Assembly: GCA_012514925.1 (NCBI GenBank)
Contig: JAAYZI010000164.1
Coordinates: 1-5,888, forward strand
Length of the DNA stretch: 5,888 nt
Reading direction: 5' to 3'
Origin: Deltaproteobacteria bacterium
Lineage (GTDB): Bacteria; Bdellovibrionota_C; UBA2361; JAAYZI01
Shown here: positions 1-5,043 of the stretch, in pieces
Layout of the letters: each line of letters starts with the position of its first letter
How positions within the stretch are numbered: position 1 is the stretch's first letter
The notes under the pieces: model-generated
What the model was told of the DNA's origin: nothing
The model's database searches: none
Seen by the model: only the letters and a program-made list of their open reading frames with translations
Made by a program: the position numbers and the translations under genes

Positions 1-477
1 GATAAAACTGTCTTTATCAACCGGGTGGTGAAGGTGGTTAAAGGTGGTCGGCGTTTCAGTTTTAGCGCGGTAGTTGTCACTGGCGATGGTATGGGGCACG
101 TAGGCTTTGGCATGGGCAAGGCGGCCGAGGTTCCGGAAGCGATTCGCAAGGCATCTGAGACTGCAAGGCGCTGCATTATTAAGGTGCCGATTAAGGGCGA
201 CACTATTCCGCATGACGTGGTAGGGAAATTCGGGGCATCTGAGGTGGTGTTGCGTCCCGCGGCCCCCGGTACCGGAGTTATTGCTGGTTCGACTGTGCGT
301 ACAGTAATGGACTCGGTGGGGGTCAAGGATGTGATCACCAAGTGCCTTGGTTCAACTAACCCGAGCAATGTGCTGCAGGCTGTTATTTCTGGTCTCTTAA
401 GTTTGCGGGAGCCGGAAGCAGTGGCGGCGGTGCGGGGAGTGCCGGTGTCAGAGATGGGATATGGGGCGTACGATTAA
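1..477 (+). CDS. rpsE: 30S ribosomal protein S5 (5'-partial)
   Basis: S5 is a protein of the small ribosomal subunit that contributes to the decoding region and to translational accuracy. The frame is open from base 1 with no start, so the gene is cut by the window edge. 158 residues are visible and roughly 10-20 N-terminal ones are missing. The GTG codons at 25 and 28 are internal valines, not starts. The N-terminal double-stranded-RNA-binding-like domain is seen as VVKGGRRFSFSA (visible residues 12-23), GDGMGHVGFGMGKA and EVPEAIRKA. The C-terminal domain shows TIPHDVVGKFGAS, GTGVIAG, GSTNPSNV and the closing VAAVRG. One oddity is AGSTVR at visible residues 95-100, where most S5 proteins read AGGxxR. 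The tail after RG is a little extended and ends YGAYD. rpmD follows after 14 bases, the normal spc-operon order. Identity is certain. Confidence 0.97.
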   Translation, partial: DKTVFINRVVKVVKGGRRFSFSAVVVTGDGMGHVGFGMGKAAEVPEAIRKASETARRCIIKVPIKGDTIPHDVVGKFGASEVVLRPAAPGTGVIAGSTVRTVMDSVGVKDVITKCLGSTNPSNVLQAVISGLLSLREPEAVAAVRGVPVSEMGYGAYD

Positions 478-491
478 AAGGCGGGGATTTC

Positions 492-698
492 ATGAAAGAA
501 GGCTTGAAAGTTAAAGTCAGACAGATCCGTAGCGCGGCAGGACGCATGAAGCAGGTGGGGGCGACGTTGAGCGCTTTGGGTCTGGGGCGTATTGGAAGGG
601 AGCGTGAGCATGTGATCAACGCCCCGATTTGGGGTATGTTGAGACGGGTCCGGCATTTAATCAGGGTCACTGAATCACAGTCGGCGGCGGAGAATTAA
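492..698 (+). CDS. rpmD: 50S ribosomal protein L30
   Basis: L30 is a small protein of the large ribosomal subunit, found in the bacterial L30 family of about 60 residues. This one has 68. The signature runs KVKVRQIRSAAGR (residues 6-18), then ATLSALGLGRIG (24-35), then a conserved INAPIWGMLRRVRHLIRV (42-59), matching the family's strand, helix and strand layout. About eight polar residues follow the usual end (TESQSAAEN), a modest C-terminal extension. The ATG at 492 is preceded by GGGGA at 483-487 and gives the normal family N-terminus with MKEGL before the first strand. It sits between rpsE (14 bases) and rplO (26 bases), the expected spc-operon position. L30 is missing from some bacterial lineages, so its presence helps a little with placing the organism. 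Confidence 0.95.
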   Translation: MKEGLKVKVRQIRSAAGRMKQVGATLSALGLGRIGREREHVINAPIWGMLRRVRHLIRVTESQSAAEN

Positions 699-724
699 TC
701 AAATTAATGTATGGGGTCGGTGCT

Positions 725-1195
725 ATGGAGTTAAGCAAGCTGTCTCCGGGTAAGGGATCGCGTAAGGCTAAAAAAAGATTGGGGCGAGGAGAAGGCTCAG
801 GCGCGGGGAAGACCAGCGGCCGCGGTGAAAAGGGGCAGGGTGCGCGCAGTGGAGGCAAGGTTCATGCTTGGTTTGAGGGTGGACAGATGCCGCTCTACCG
901 GCGCATACCCAAGTTGGGATTTAAGTCTCGCAAGAAGAATCTTGGTTTGAACATCTTTAACTTGGTTAACTTGGATGTGCTCGAGCAATTTGAGTCGGGT
1001 CAGACGGTGGACGCCGCGGCCTTAGCGGTTAAAGGCGTGGGTCTAAAGTCAAAAAATCGGGCAGGCCTTAAAATTCTGGGCAGGGGCGAAATTACCAAGA
1101 AGTTGACTGTTAAAGCGCAGGCAGTTTCGGCCACGGCTAAGGCAAAGATTGAAGCAGCGGGCGGTAATGTAGAAATAGTGAGAGAGACTGTATGA
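725..1195 (+). CDS. rplO: 50S ribosomal protein L15
   Basis: L15 is a large-subunit protein that binds 23S rRNA during late assembly. I start it at the ATG at 725, giving 156 residues beginning MELSKLSPGKGSRK, which aligns with the family N-terminus (usually M-x-L-x-x-L-x-P-x-x-G-S). An in-frame ATG at 707 would add six residues (MYGVGA) not typical of the family. The GGAG at 689-692 lies 14 bases from 707, too far. The weaker GGGG at 713-716 lies 8 bases from 725. The basic glycine-rich N-terminal extension is clear (GRGEGSGAGKTSGRG, residues 20-34), followed by RSGG, FEGGQMPLYRRIPKLGF (50-66) and the C-terminal globular domain ending KAKIEAAGGNVEIV. The stop TGA overlaps the secY start as ATGA, so SecY translation is probably coupled to L15. 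Confidence 0.95.
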   Translation: MELSKLSPGKGSRKAKKRLGRGEGSGAGKTSGRGEKGQGARSGGKVHAWFEGGQMPLYRRIPKLGFKSRKKNLGLNIFNLVNLDVLEQFESGQTVDAAALAVKGVGLKSKNRAGLKILGRGEITKKLTVKAQAVSATAKAKIEAAGGNVEIVRETV

Positions 1196-2559
1196 TCGGC
1201 GGCTTGGGTAACGTCGGAAAGGTCCCTGAACTAAGGAATCGGATCCTGTTTACCTTGGGGATGCTTGCGATTTATCGCATGGGAGTTTTCGTGTCCACTC
1301 CGGGCATTGATGTGGTGGAATTGCGCAAGATGTTTGATACCGGCGATGGCACGTTATTTGGTTTGATCAATATGTTTTCAGGAGGATCTCTTGAGAACTT
1401 TTCGGTGTTCACGCTGGGGATTATGCCCTACATCAGCGTGTCTATTATCGTGCAGTTTATTACGCCGGTGTTTCCGGCTTTAGAAGCTCTAAAGAAGGAG
1501 GGCGCGGCTGGGCAGCGTGTGTTAACCCGTTATATTCGTCAGGGCACTATTGCACTGGCCCTGTTTCAGGGTTTTATGATTGCGCGCGGCTTGCAGCTTA
1601 ATTCGGCGTTGGTGCTCAATCCCGGTCCGGCGTTTATTTTGTCGACAATGATTACGCTTACGGCAGGTACTGCTTTTATCATGTGGTTGGGCGAGCAGAT
1701 CTCCGAGCGTGGTATCGGCAACGGCATGAGCATAATAATCTTTGCTGGTATCGTGGCGCGCATGCCACGCACTTTTGTCGAGTTATTGGCTAAGATGCGG
1801 GTGGGAGAGATTCATCCGCTCACGATTATGGTGCTTTTGATTGTGACTGTTGCGGTGGTGATGGGTATTGTTTACGTAGAGCGCTCTTATCGCAAGATCC
1901 CGCTTCAGTACCCACGCGCCAGCCGTATGGTCGCCAAGGATGTAGGTATCCCTCAGCACCTACCCTTTAAGGTGAACTCAGCAGGTGTGATCCCGCCTAT
2001 TTTTGCGTCGGCGCTTTTGATGCTGCCGGCTACGGTTGGACAGTTTTTTGTGAACGATCCTGACAATCCGCGGGAGCTGCTGCAGGATTTGTTGGGTTAT
2101 CTGGCGCCGGGTGGATGGCTTTACGAAACGTTGTATGTGGCATTGATAATTCTCTTTGCCTTCTATTATACAGCTACCATTACTAATCCGGTTGAAATTG
2201 CAGATAACTTGAAGAAGAACGGGGCTTTTGTGCCGACGGTACGGCCTGGCAAGGAGACGGCGGAGTATTTGTATGGCGTTCTTAATCGTCTCACTTTTTG
2301 GGGTGGTATATACCTGGCGATTATTTGCGTGGTGCCTCAAGTGCTGTACACCAAATTGGGAGCGCAGTCTTTTGCCTACGTTTTTGGGGGTACGGCGGTG
2401 TTGATCGCTGTGGGTGTCACGTTGGATACGGCTTCGCAGATTCAATCTCATTTAATTGCCCGCAATTATGAGGCATTTATGAGTAAGAGCGCCAAAGGTG
2501 GCAGAGGGGGCGGAATAGGTTCAATGGGTTACATGCGTCAGCGTATCTTAAAACGTTAG
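1192..2559 (+). CDS. secY: Protein translocase subunit SecY
   Basis: SecY is the pore-forming subunit of the SecYEG channel in the inner membrane, through which unfolded proteins are exported with SecA or inserted co-translationally. The product has 455 residues, slightly longer than the usual 430-445, with the expected ten membrane spans. Span 1 is near 18-37 (ILFTLGMLAIYRMG), followed by PGID. The plug region and span 2 cover 52-92 (LFGLINMFSGGSLENF, FTLGIMPYIS). Spans 3-5 lie between 115 and 205, including GEQISERGIGNGMS at 167-180. Span 6 is near 208-228. The cytosolic C4 loop is at 230-262. Span 7 contains NSAGVIPPIFASALL (262-276). Spans 8-10 and the C5 loop follow, with the conserved RPG at 351-353 (the SecA/ribosome contact arginine) and ITNPVEIADNLKKNG before it. 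The C-terminus is glycine-rich and basic (GGRGGGIG). The start overlaps the rplO stop by four bases (ATGA). Confidence 0.98.
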   Translation: MIGGLGNVGKVPELRNRILFTLGMLAIYRMGVFVSTPGIDVVELRKMFDTGDGTLFGLINMFSGGSLENFSVFTLGIMPYISVSIIVQFITPVFPALEALKKEGAAGQRVLTRYIRQGTIALALFQGFMIARGLQLNSALVLNPGPAFILSTMITLTAGTAFIMWLGEQISERGIGNGMSIIIFAGIVARMPRTFVELLAKMRVGEIHPLTIMVLLIVTVAVVMGIVYVERSYRKIPLQYPRASRMVAKDVGIPQHLPFKVNSAGVIPPIFASALLMLPATVGQFFVNDPDNPRELLQDLLGYLAPGGWLYETLYVALIILFAFYYTATITNPVEIADNLKKNGAFVPTVRPGKETAEYLYGVLNRLTFWGGIYLAIICVVPQVLYTKLGAQSFAYVFGGTAVLIAVGVTLDTASQIQSHLIARNYEAFMSKSAKGGRGGGIGSMGYMRQRILKR

Positions 2560-2584
2560 GCGATAACGACGTTAGGTGACAACG
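2553..2584 (+). repeat. 16-base imperfect tandem duplication across the secY stop
   Basis: ACGTTAGGCGATAACG (2553-2568) is followed immediately by ACGTTAGGTGACAACG (2569-2584), 14 of 16 bases identical. The first copy contains the secY TAG stop (2557-2559) and the second carries an equivalent TAG outside the gene. The first unit also contains the short inverted repeat CGTTA...TAACG. The array fills most of the 42-base secY-adk spacer and stops just before the adk Shine-Dalgarno. It may be replication slippage. A role in mRNA folding between the two genes is possible but not shown. Confidence 0.8.
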
Positions 2585-2601
2585 GGTAGAGGGAAGAGAT
2601 T

Positions 2602-3180
2602 ATGAGAATGGTAATGTTGGGTCCTCCTGGGGTCGGTAAGGGAACTCAAGCGGCACTTTTGGCGAAGGCTAAAGGGGTTCCGCACATATCGACCGGAGAG
2701 ATCATGAGGCAGACCGTGGCCTCGGGTGAGGAGCTGGGGAAGCGAGTCAAGGGTTTTTTGGATCGGGGTGAGCTGGTGACGGATGATGTCATGATTGAGG
2801 TTATGCGAGAGCGTTTGAGACAGCCCGATTGCGCAGCTGGTTTTGTTTTGGATGGTTTCCCGCGCACGTTGCCGCAGGCCGAAGCCTTGGATGTGTTGCT
2901 GCGGGAATTGGAAATGGAGTTAACCCATATTGTTGATTTAGCAGTGCCAGAGAGCGTGTTGTTGGAGCGCATTCAGAAGCGAGGTGCTTCAGGTTCCGGT
3001 AGAAGCGATGATACGATGGAGGTTGCCAAGCGTAGGCTTGAAGTATATCAGGCTCAGACTGCTCCGGTAGGTGAGTATTACCTACAGCGGGGAAACATGA
3101 TTAAGATAGAAAGTTTAGCGGGAGTGCCTGAGGTACAAGCAGAGATACTGGCTGCGGTGGAGCAAAGTGAGTCGGTTTGA
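2602..3180 (+). CDS. adk: Adenylate kinase, short-LID form without zinc finger
   Basis: Adenylate kinase catalyses ATP + AMP = 2 ADP in the cytoplasm and balances the adenine nucleotide pool. The product has 192 residues. The P-loop is GPPGVGKGT at 7-15. The AMP-binding segment is STGEIMR at 30-36 (Glu 33 where most homologues have Asp), with the catalytic arginine in DGFPRT (84-89, Arg 88). Walker-type helix residues and arginines at 123, 134 and 144-145 correspond to the usual phosphate contacts. The LID (about 124-136, RIQKRGASGSGRSDD) is short and lacks the four cysteine/histidine zinc ligands and extra ~25 residues of the long form, which runs to 215-220 residues. The ATG at 2602 follows AGAGGGAAGAG (2588-2598). 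adk after secY is a common arrangement. Here it is the last gene before a promoter-containing gap, with no map or infA after it. Confidence 0.96.
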   Translation: MRMVMLGPPGVGKGTQAALLAKAKGVPHISTGEIMRQTVASGEELGKRVKGFLDRGELVTDDVMIEVMRERLRQPDCAAGFVLDGFPRTLPQAEALDVLLRELEMELTHIVDLAVPESVLLERIQKRGASGSGRSDDTMEVAKRRLEVYQAQTAPVGEYYLQRGNMIKIESLAGVPEVQAEILAAVEQSESV

Positions 3181-3204
3181 TGCTGGGTTAATCGCGGCGT
3201 TGGC

Positions 3205-3234
3205 ATAAGGCTGGCGCGGCGAGCTTATACTTTT
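3205..3234 (+). terminator. Possible weak intrinsic terminator after adk
   Basis: ATAAG-g-CT (3205-3212) can pair with AGCTTAT (3222-3228), leaving one bulged G and a nine-base G/C-rich loop. AC and a four-T run (3231-3234) follow. The stem is only seven pairs and mostly A/T, so it is weak for an intrinsic terminator. Its position 25 bases after the adk stop and before the promoter candidates is what makes it plausible. A second tiny hairpin (ATAC-TTTT-GTAT, 3227-3238) competes with it. Confidence 0.3.
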
Positions 3235-3247
3235 GTATGCGAACATG

Positions 3248-3276
3248 TTGAGATTGTTTTGGAATGTGTGTAGTAT
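3248..3276 (+). promoter_or_regulatory. Candidate sigma70 promoter P1 upstream of rpmJ
   Basis: The -35 box TTGAGA (3248-3253, 5 of 6 match to TTGACA) is separated by exactly 17 bases from the -10 box TAGTAT (3271-3276, 4 of 6 match to TATAAT). Transcription would begin near 3283. An 8-base palindrome AACATGTT (3242-3249) overlaps the -35 box and could hold an operator. The placement in a gap between gene groups and the ideal spacer support it. No experimental evidence can be read from the sequence. Confidence 0.45.
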
Positions 3277-3322
3277 GCGGCCACGCGGCACGGCGGGGGA
3301 CTTCATATGGGGCGCTAAAACG

Positions 3323-3351
3323 TTGATTATGCTGTAGTATTTTCATATAAA
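3323..3351 (+). promoter_or_regulatory. Candidate sigma70 promoter P2 driving the rpmJ-rpoA operon
   Basis: The -35 box TTGATT (3323-3328, 4 of 6) and -10 box TATAAA (3346-3351, 5 of 6) have a 17-base spacer. The start would be near 3358, giving a leader of about 60 bases to rpmJ. The octamer TATAAATA at the -10 recurs at 3361-3368, within the initially transcribed region. The octamer TGTAGTAT occurs both here in the spacer (3333-3340) and at the P1 -10 (3269-3276). This is the stronger candidate by its -10 box and position. Confidence 0.5.
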
Positions 3352-3407
3352 TAGATGCTTTATAAATATGCAAGAGCGTTTCTGTGATGTTTTCGTTTGA
3401 TTGTTGG

Positions 3408-3413
3408 TAGGAG
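3408..3413 (+). promoter_or_regulatory. Shine-Dalgarno of rpmJ that fixes its GTG start
   Basis: TAGGAG lies five bases upstream of GTG 3419-3421. It supports that GTG as the start, since no ATG gives the family N-terminus MKVRASVKP. Confidence 0.75.
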
Positions 3414-3418
3414 TTGTT

Positions 3419-3535
3419 GTGAAAGTTAGAGCTTCGGTTAAGCCAATTTGTGAGTATTGCCGCGTAATTCGGCGCAAGGGCAAGGTTTTTGTCATTTGCA
3501 CTCGTAGTGCTAAGCATAAGCAGCGGCAGGGATAA
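3419..3535 (+). CDS. rpmJ: 50S ribosomal protein L36, zinc-binding (C+) type
   Basis: L36 is the smallest large-subunit protein, folding around a zinc ion and contacting 23S rRNA. This 38-codon gene has a GTG start. Its product begins MKVRASVKPICEYC and ends KHKQRQG, which matches the family nearly throughout. The zinc ligands are all present: Cys 11, Cys 14, Cys 27 and His 33. It is therefore the C+ form rather than the zinc-independent paralogue. The start is supported by TAGGAG five bases upstream and by the invariant MKVR N-terminus. It is the first gene after the non-coding gap, and rpsM follows after 32 bases, so it appears to lead the alpha-type operon here. Its small size makes it easy to miss in gene calling. 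Confidence 0.96.
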   Translation: MKVRASVKPICEYCRVIRRKGKVFVICTRSAKHKQRQG

Positions 3536-3567
3536 AGAAGTTAATGGTGTCTAATAGGGAGTAGGCG

Positions 3568-3951
3568 ATGGCACGAATTGCAGGCGTTGATTTGCCGCGA
3601 AACAAGAAGGTGTTAACGGCCTTAACGCACATCTACGGTGTGGGCCAGACTAAATCGAAAGAGATTTTGACTGAAGCAAATGTCGATTTTAATCGCATAG
3701 TGGATGAGCTTACCTCTGACGAGATCGCCCGTATTCGCAATGTGCTTGAGACTGGGATTAAAGTTGAGGGAGATTTGCGGCGCGAAGTCCAAATGGCGAT
3801 TAAACGCCTGATGGATTTGGGATGTTACCGTGGTTTGCGTCATAGGAAGAAGCTGCCGGTACGGGGGCAGCGCACGCGCACTAACGCGCGTACGCGTAAG
3901 GGGCCGCGCAAGCAGCCAATTGCCGGTAAGAAGGCCGCTACTAAGACATGA
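3568..3951 (+). CDS. rpsM: 30S ribosomal protein S13
   Basis: S13 sits in the head of the small subunit, forms intersubunit bridges and reaches the P-site tRNA with its C-terminal tail. The product has 127 residues, a usual length. The N-terminus MARIAGVDLPRNKKV (1-15) is diagnostic. It is followed by ALTHIYGVGQTKSKEIL (18-34), the helical region with DEIARIRNVL (51-60), and the conserved YRGLRHRKKLPVRGQRTRTN (87-106) and ARTRKGPRK. The tail is lysine-rich (AGKKAATKT), as expected for a tRNA and rRNA contact. The ATG at 3568 follows AGGGAG (3556-3561) with a six-base spacer. rpsK starts 30 bases downstream, consistent with one transcript. Confidence 0.98.
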   Translation: MARIAGVDLPRNKKVLTALTHIYGVGQTKSKEILTEANVDFNRIVDELTSDEIARIRNVLETGIKVEGDLRREVQMAIKRLMDLGCYRGLRHRKKLPVRGQRTRTNARTRKGPRKQPIAGKKAATKT

Positions 3952-3981
3952 TGAGTTTTTGATTAACGAGGAGATTGAACC

Positions 3982-4380
3982 GTGGCAGAAGTGCGAGCCG
4001 CTGCAGCCAGCAGAAAAAAGAAGGTAAAAAAGAGTGTGCCGGTGGGGGTAGCCTACGTTGCGGCTACTTTCAACAATACGATTGTGACGATCACCGATCT
4101 AGCAGGCAATGTGGTGGCATGGTCGAGCGCGGGGGCAAATGGATTTAAGGGTTCTCGCAAGTCCACGCCTTTTGCGGCTCAGGTGGCGGGCGAGAGTGCG
4201 GCCCGTAAAGCTAAAGAAATGGGTATGAGGTCGGTAACCGTTTTTATCAATGGTCCAGGCTCGGGCAGAGAGTCTGCGCTTAGGGCGCTGTATGCGGGGG
4301 GACTGGGTGTTACCTTAATTAAGGATATCACACCGGTGCCGCATAATGGTTGTCGGCCGAGGAAGGGTCGCAGAGTATAA
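3982..4380 (+). CDS. rpsK: 30S ribosomal protein S11
   Basis: S11 is a platform protein of the small subunit that lines the mRNA exit region with S7. The product has 132 residues. The basic N-terminus (SRKKKVKKSVPVG, 10-22) is followed by ATFNNTIVTITD (28-39), GSRKSTPFAAQVAGE (57-71), the loop GPGSGRESALRAL (91-103) and the invariant ITPVPHNGCRP (116-126) and final RRV. PHNGC includes the Asn-Gly pair known in E. coli S11 to form isoaspartate. The start is GTG at 3982, supported by GAGGAG at 3968-3973 with an eight-base spacer. No upstream in-frame ATG gives the family length. It lies 30 bases after rpsM and 18 before rpsD. Confidence 0.98.
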   Translation: MAEVRAAAASRKKKVKKSVPVGVAYVAATFNNTIVTITDLAGNVVAWSSAGANGFKGSRKSTPFAAQVAGESAARKAKEMGMRSVTVFINGPGSGRESALRALYAGGLGVTLIKDITPVPHNGCRPRKGRRV

Positions 4381-4398
4381 AGCGTGGAGATCTAGAAG

Positions 4399-5025
4399 AT
4401 GGCGAGGTATGTAGGAGCGGTATGTCGTTTGTGTCGCAGGGAGGGGGAGAAGCTTTTCCTTAAAGGAGAGCGTTGCTTCACCAGTAAGTGTGCGGCTGAG
4501 CGTAGAGAGGGGGGGCCTGGTCAACATGGCCATAGTCGTCAGTCTCGTTCGGACTTTAGGTTTCAGCTGCGTGAGAAGCAGAAAGCTAAGCGTATGTATG
4601 GATTGCTGGAGAAGCAGTTCCGGCTCTATTTTAAGAGGGCGGTTAGAGGAAAAGGAGTGACGGGCACCAAGCTCTTGGAAATGCTAGAGACCAGGCTTGA
4701 CAATGTCGCCTACCGTTTGGGCTTTGGCATCTCCAGACGTCAGGCTCGTCAGCGTGTGCGTCACGGACATGTTTTGGTAAACGGCAAGAAGGTGAATATT
4801 CCATCGTACAGGGTTGCCGTTGGTGATGTGATTGAATTGCGCGGTCCGCTTAAGACTAATGTTGAGGTCAAAGCTTCGATAGATTCGGTGGCGGGAAGAT
4901 TTGTGCCGGAGTGGTTGTCTTTGGACAAGAGCACCTTGAAAGGGACCGTGAGTGCCATGCCGCAGCGCGAAGCCATGCCGCAGAACATTAAAGAGCAATT
5001 GATCGTTGAGTTGTATTCGAAATAA
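4399..5025 (+). CDS. rpsD: 30S ribosomal protein S4, zinc-ribbon (C+) type
   Basis: S4 binds 16S rRNA early in 30S assembly and in several bacteria represses its own operon at the mRNA. The product has 208 residues, full length. The N-terminus MARYVGAVCRLCRREG carries the zinc-ribbon ligands Cys 9, Cys 12, Cys 26 and Cys 31, so this is the metal-binding form rather than the cysteine-free form of enterobacteria. GPGQHGHSR (39-47) and LREKQKAKRMYGLLEKQF (57-74) follow. The S4 RNA-binding domain is at about 98-150 (RLDNVAYRLGF, SRRQARQRVRHGHVLVNGK). The C-terminus is the conserved IKEQLIVELYSK. The ATG at 4399 has GGAG at 4386-4389 upstream. It sits between rpsK and rpoA, the classical alpha-operon position. 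Confidence 0.98.
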   Translation: MARYVGAVCRLCRREGEKLFLKGERCFTSKCAAERREGGPGQHGHSRQSRSDFRFQLREKQKAKRMYGLLEKQFRLYFKRAVRGKGVTGTKLLEMLETRLDNVAYRLGFGISRRQARQRVRHGHVLVNGKKVNIPSYRVAVGDVIELRGPLKTNVEVKASIDSVAGRFVPEWLSLDKSTLKGTVSAMPQREAMPQNIKEQLIVELYSK

Positions 5026-5043
5026 CACCAATAGGGATGTTTC

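Larger units (their letters stand above)
3181..3418. other. Non-coding gap between spc-type and alpha-type gene groups
   Basis: No frame in this 238-base stretch resembles a known protein, in particular not methionine aminopeptidase or IF-1, which often sit here. Forward frames are broken by many stops. The reverse-strand open frames across it run antisense into adk or rpmJ and look like chance. The first half has GC-rich patches (cgcggcg at 3193-3199 and 3215-3221). The second half turns A/T-rich from about 3320. It contains a weak hairpin followed by a T run, two sigma70-type promoter candidates and a roughly 60-base A/T-rich leader before rpmJ. The best reading is the boundary between two transcription units. 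Confidence 0.75.

Noticed and set aside
25..30. GTG codons as the start of rpsE
   Set aside because: The frame is open to base 1 and the codons before it (VFINR) match the S5 N-terminal region, so the gene is simply cut by the window edge.
707..724. Upstream ATG for rplO adding six residues
   Set aside because: MYGVGA is not a family N-terminus and the nearest GGAG is 14 bases away. The ATG at 725 gives the canonical start.
1978..2451. 157-codon reverse-strand open frame inside secY
   Set aside because: It mirrors a strongly conserved SecY coding region. Its Arg/Gln/His-rich composition is typical of an antisense shadow.
3240..3253. LexA/SOS box from CGAAC-AT-GTT
   Set aside because: The half-sites are two bases apart rather than the four of the Gram-positive-type box, and SOS control of ribosomal genes is not expected.
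3181..3418. A degraded infA or map remnant in the gap
   Set aside because: I looked for IF-1-like or methionine-aminopeptidase-like motifs in the forward frames and saw none. The gap is also only long enough for infA.
3188..3517. 109-codon reverse-strand open frame across the gap and rpmJ
   Set aside because: It is antisense to the clearly real rpmJ, has low-complexity composition, no recognisable family and no convincing start context. It reads as chance in G+T-skewed DNA.
3948..3962. Four-codon frame (MMSF) overlapping the rpsM stop before rpsK
   Set aside because: It arises from ATGATG at the stop, has no Shine-Dalgarno, and rpsK has its own strong GAGGAG.
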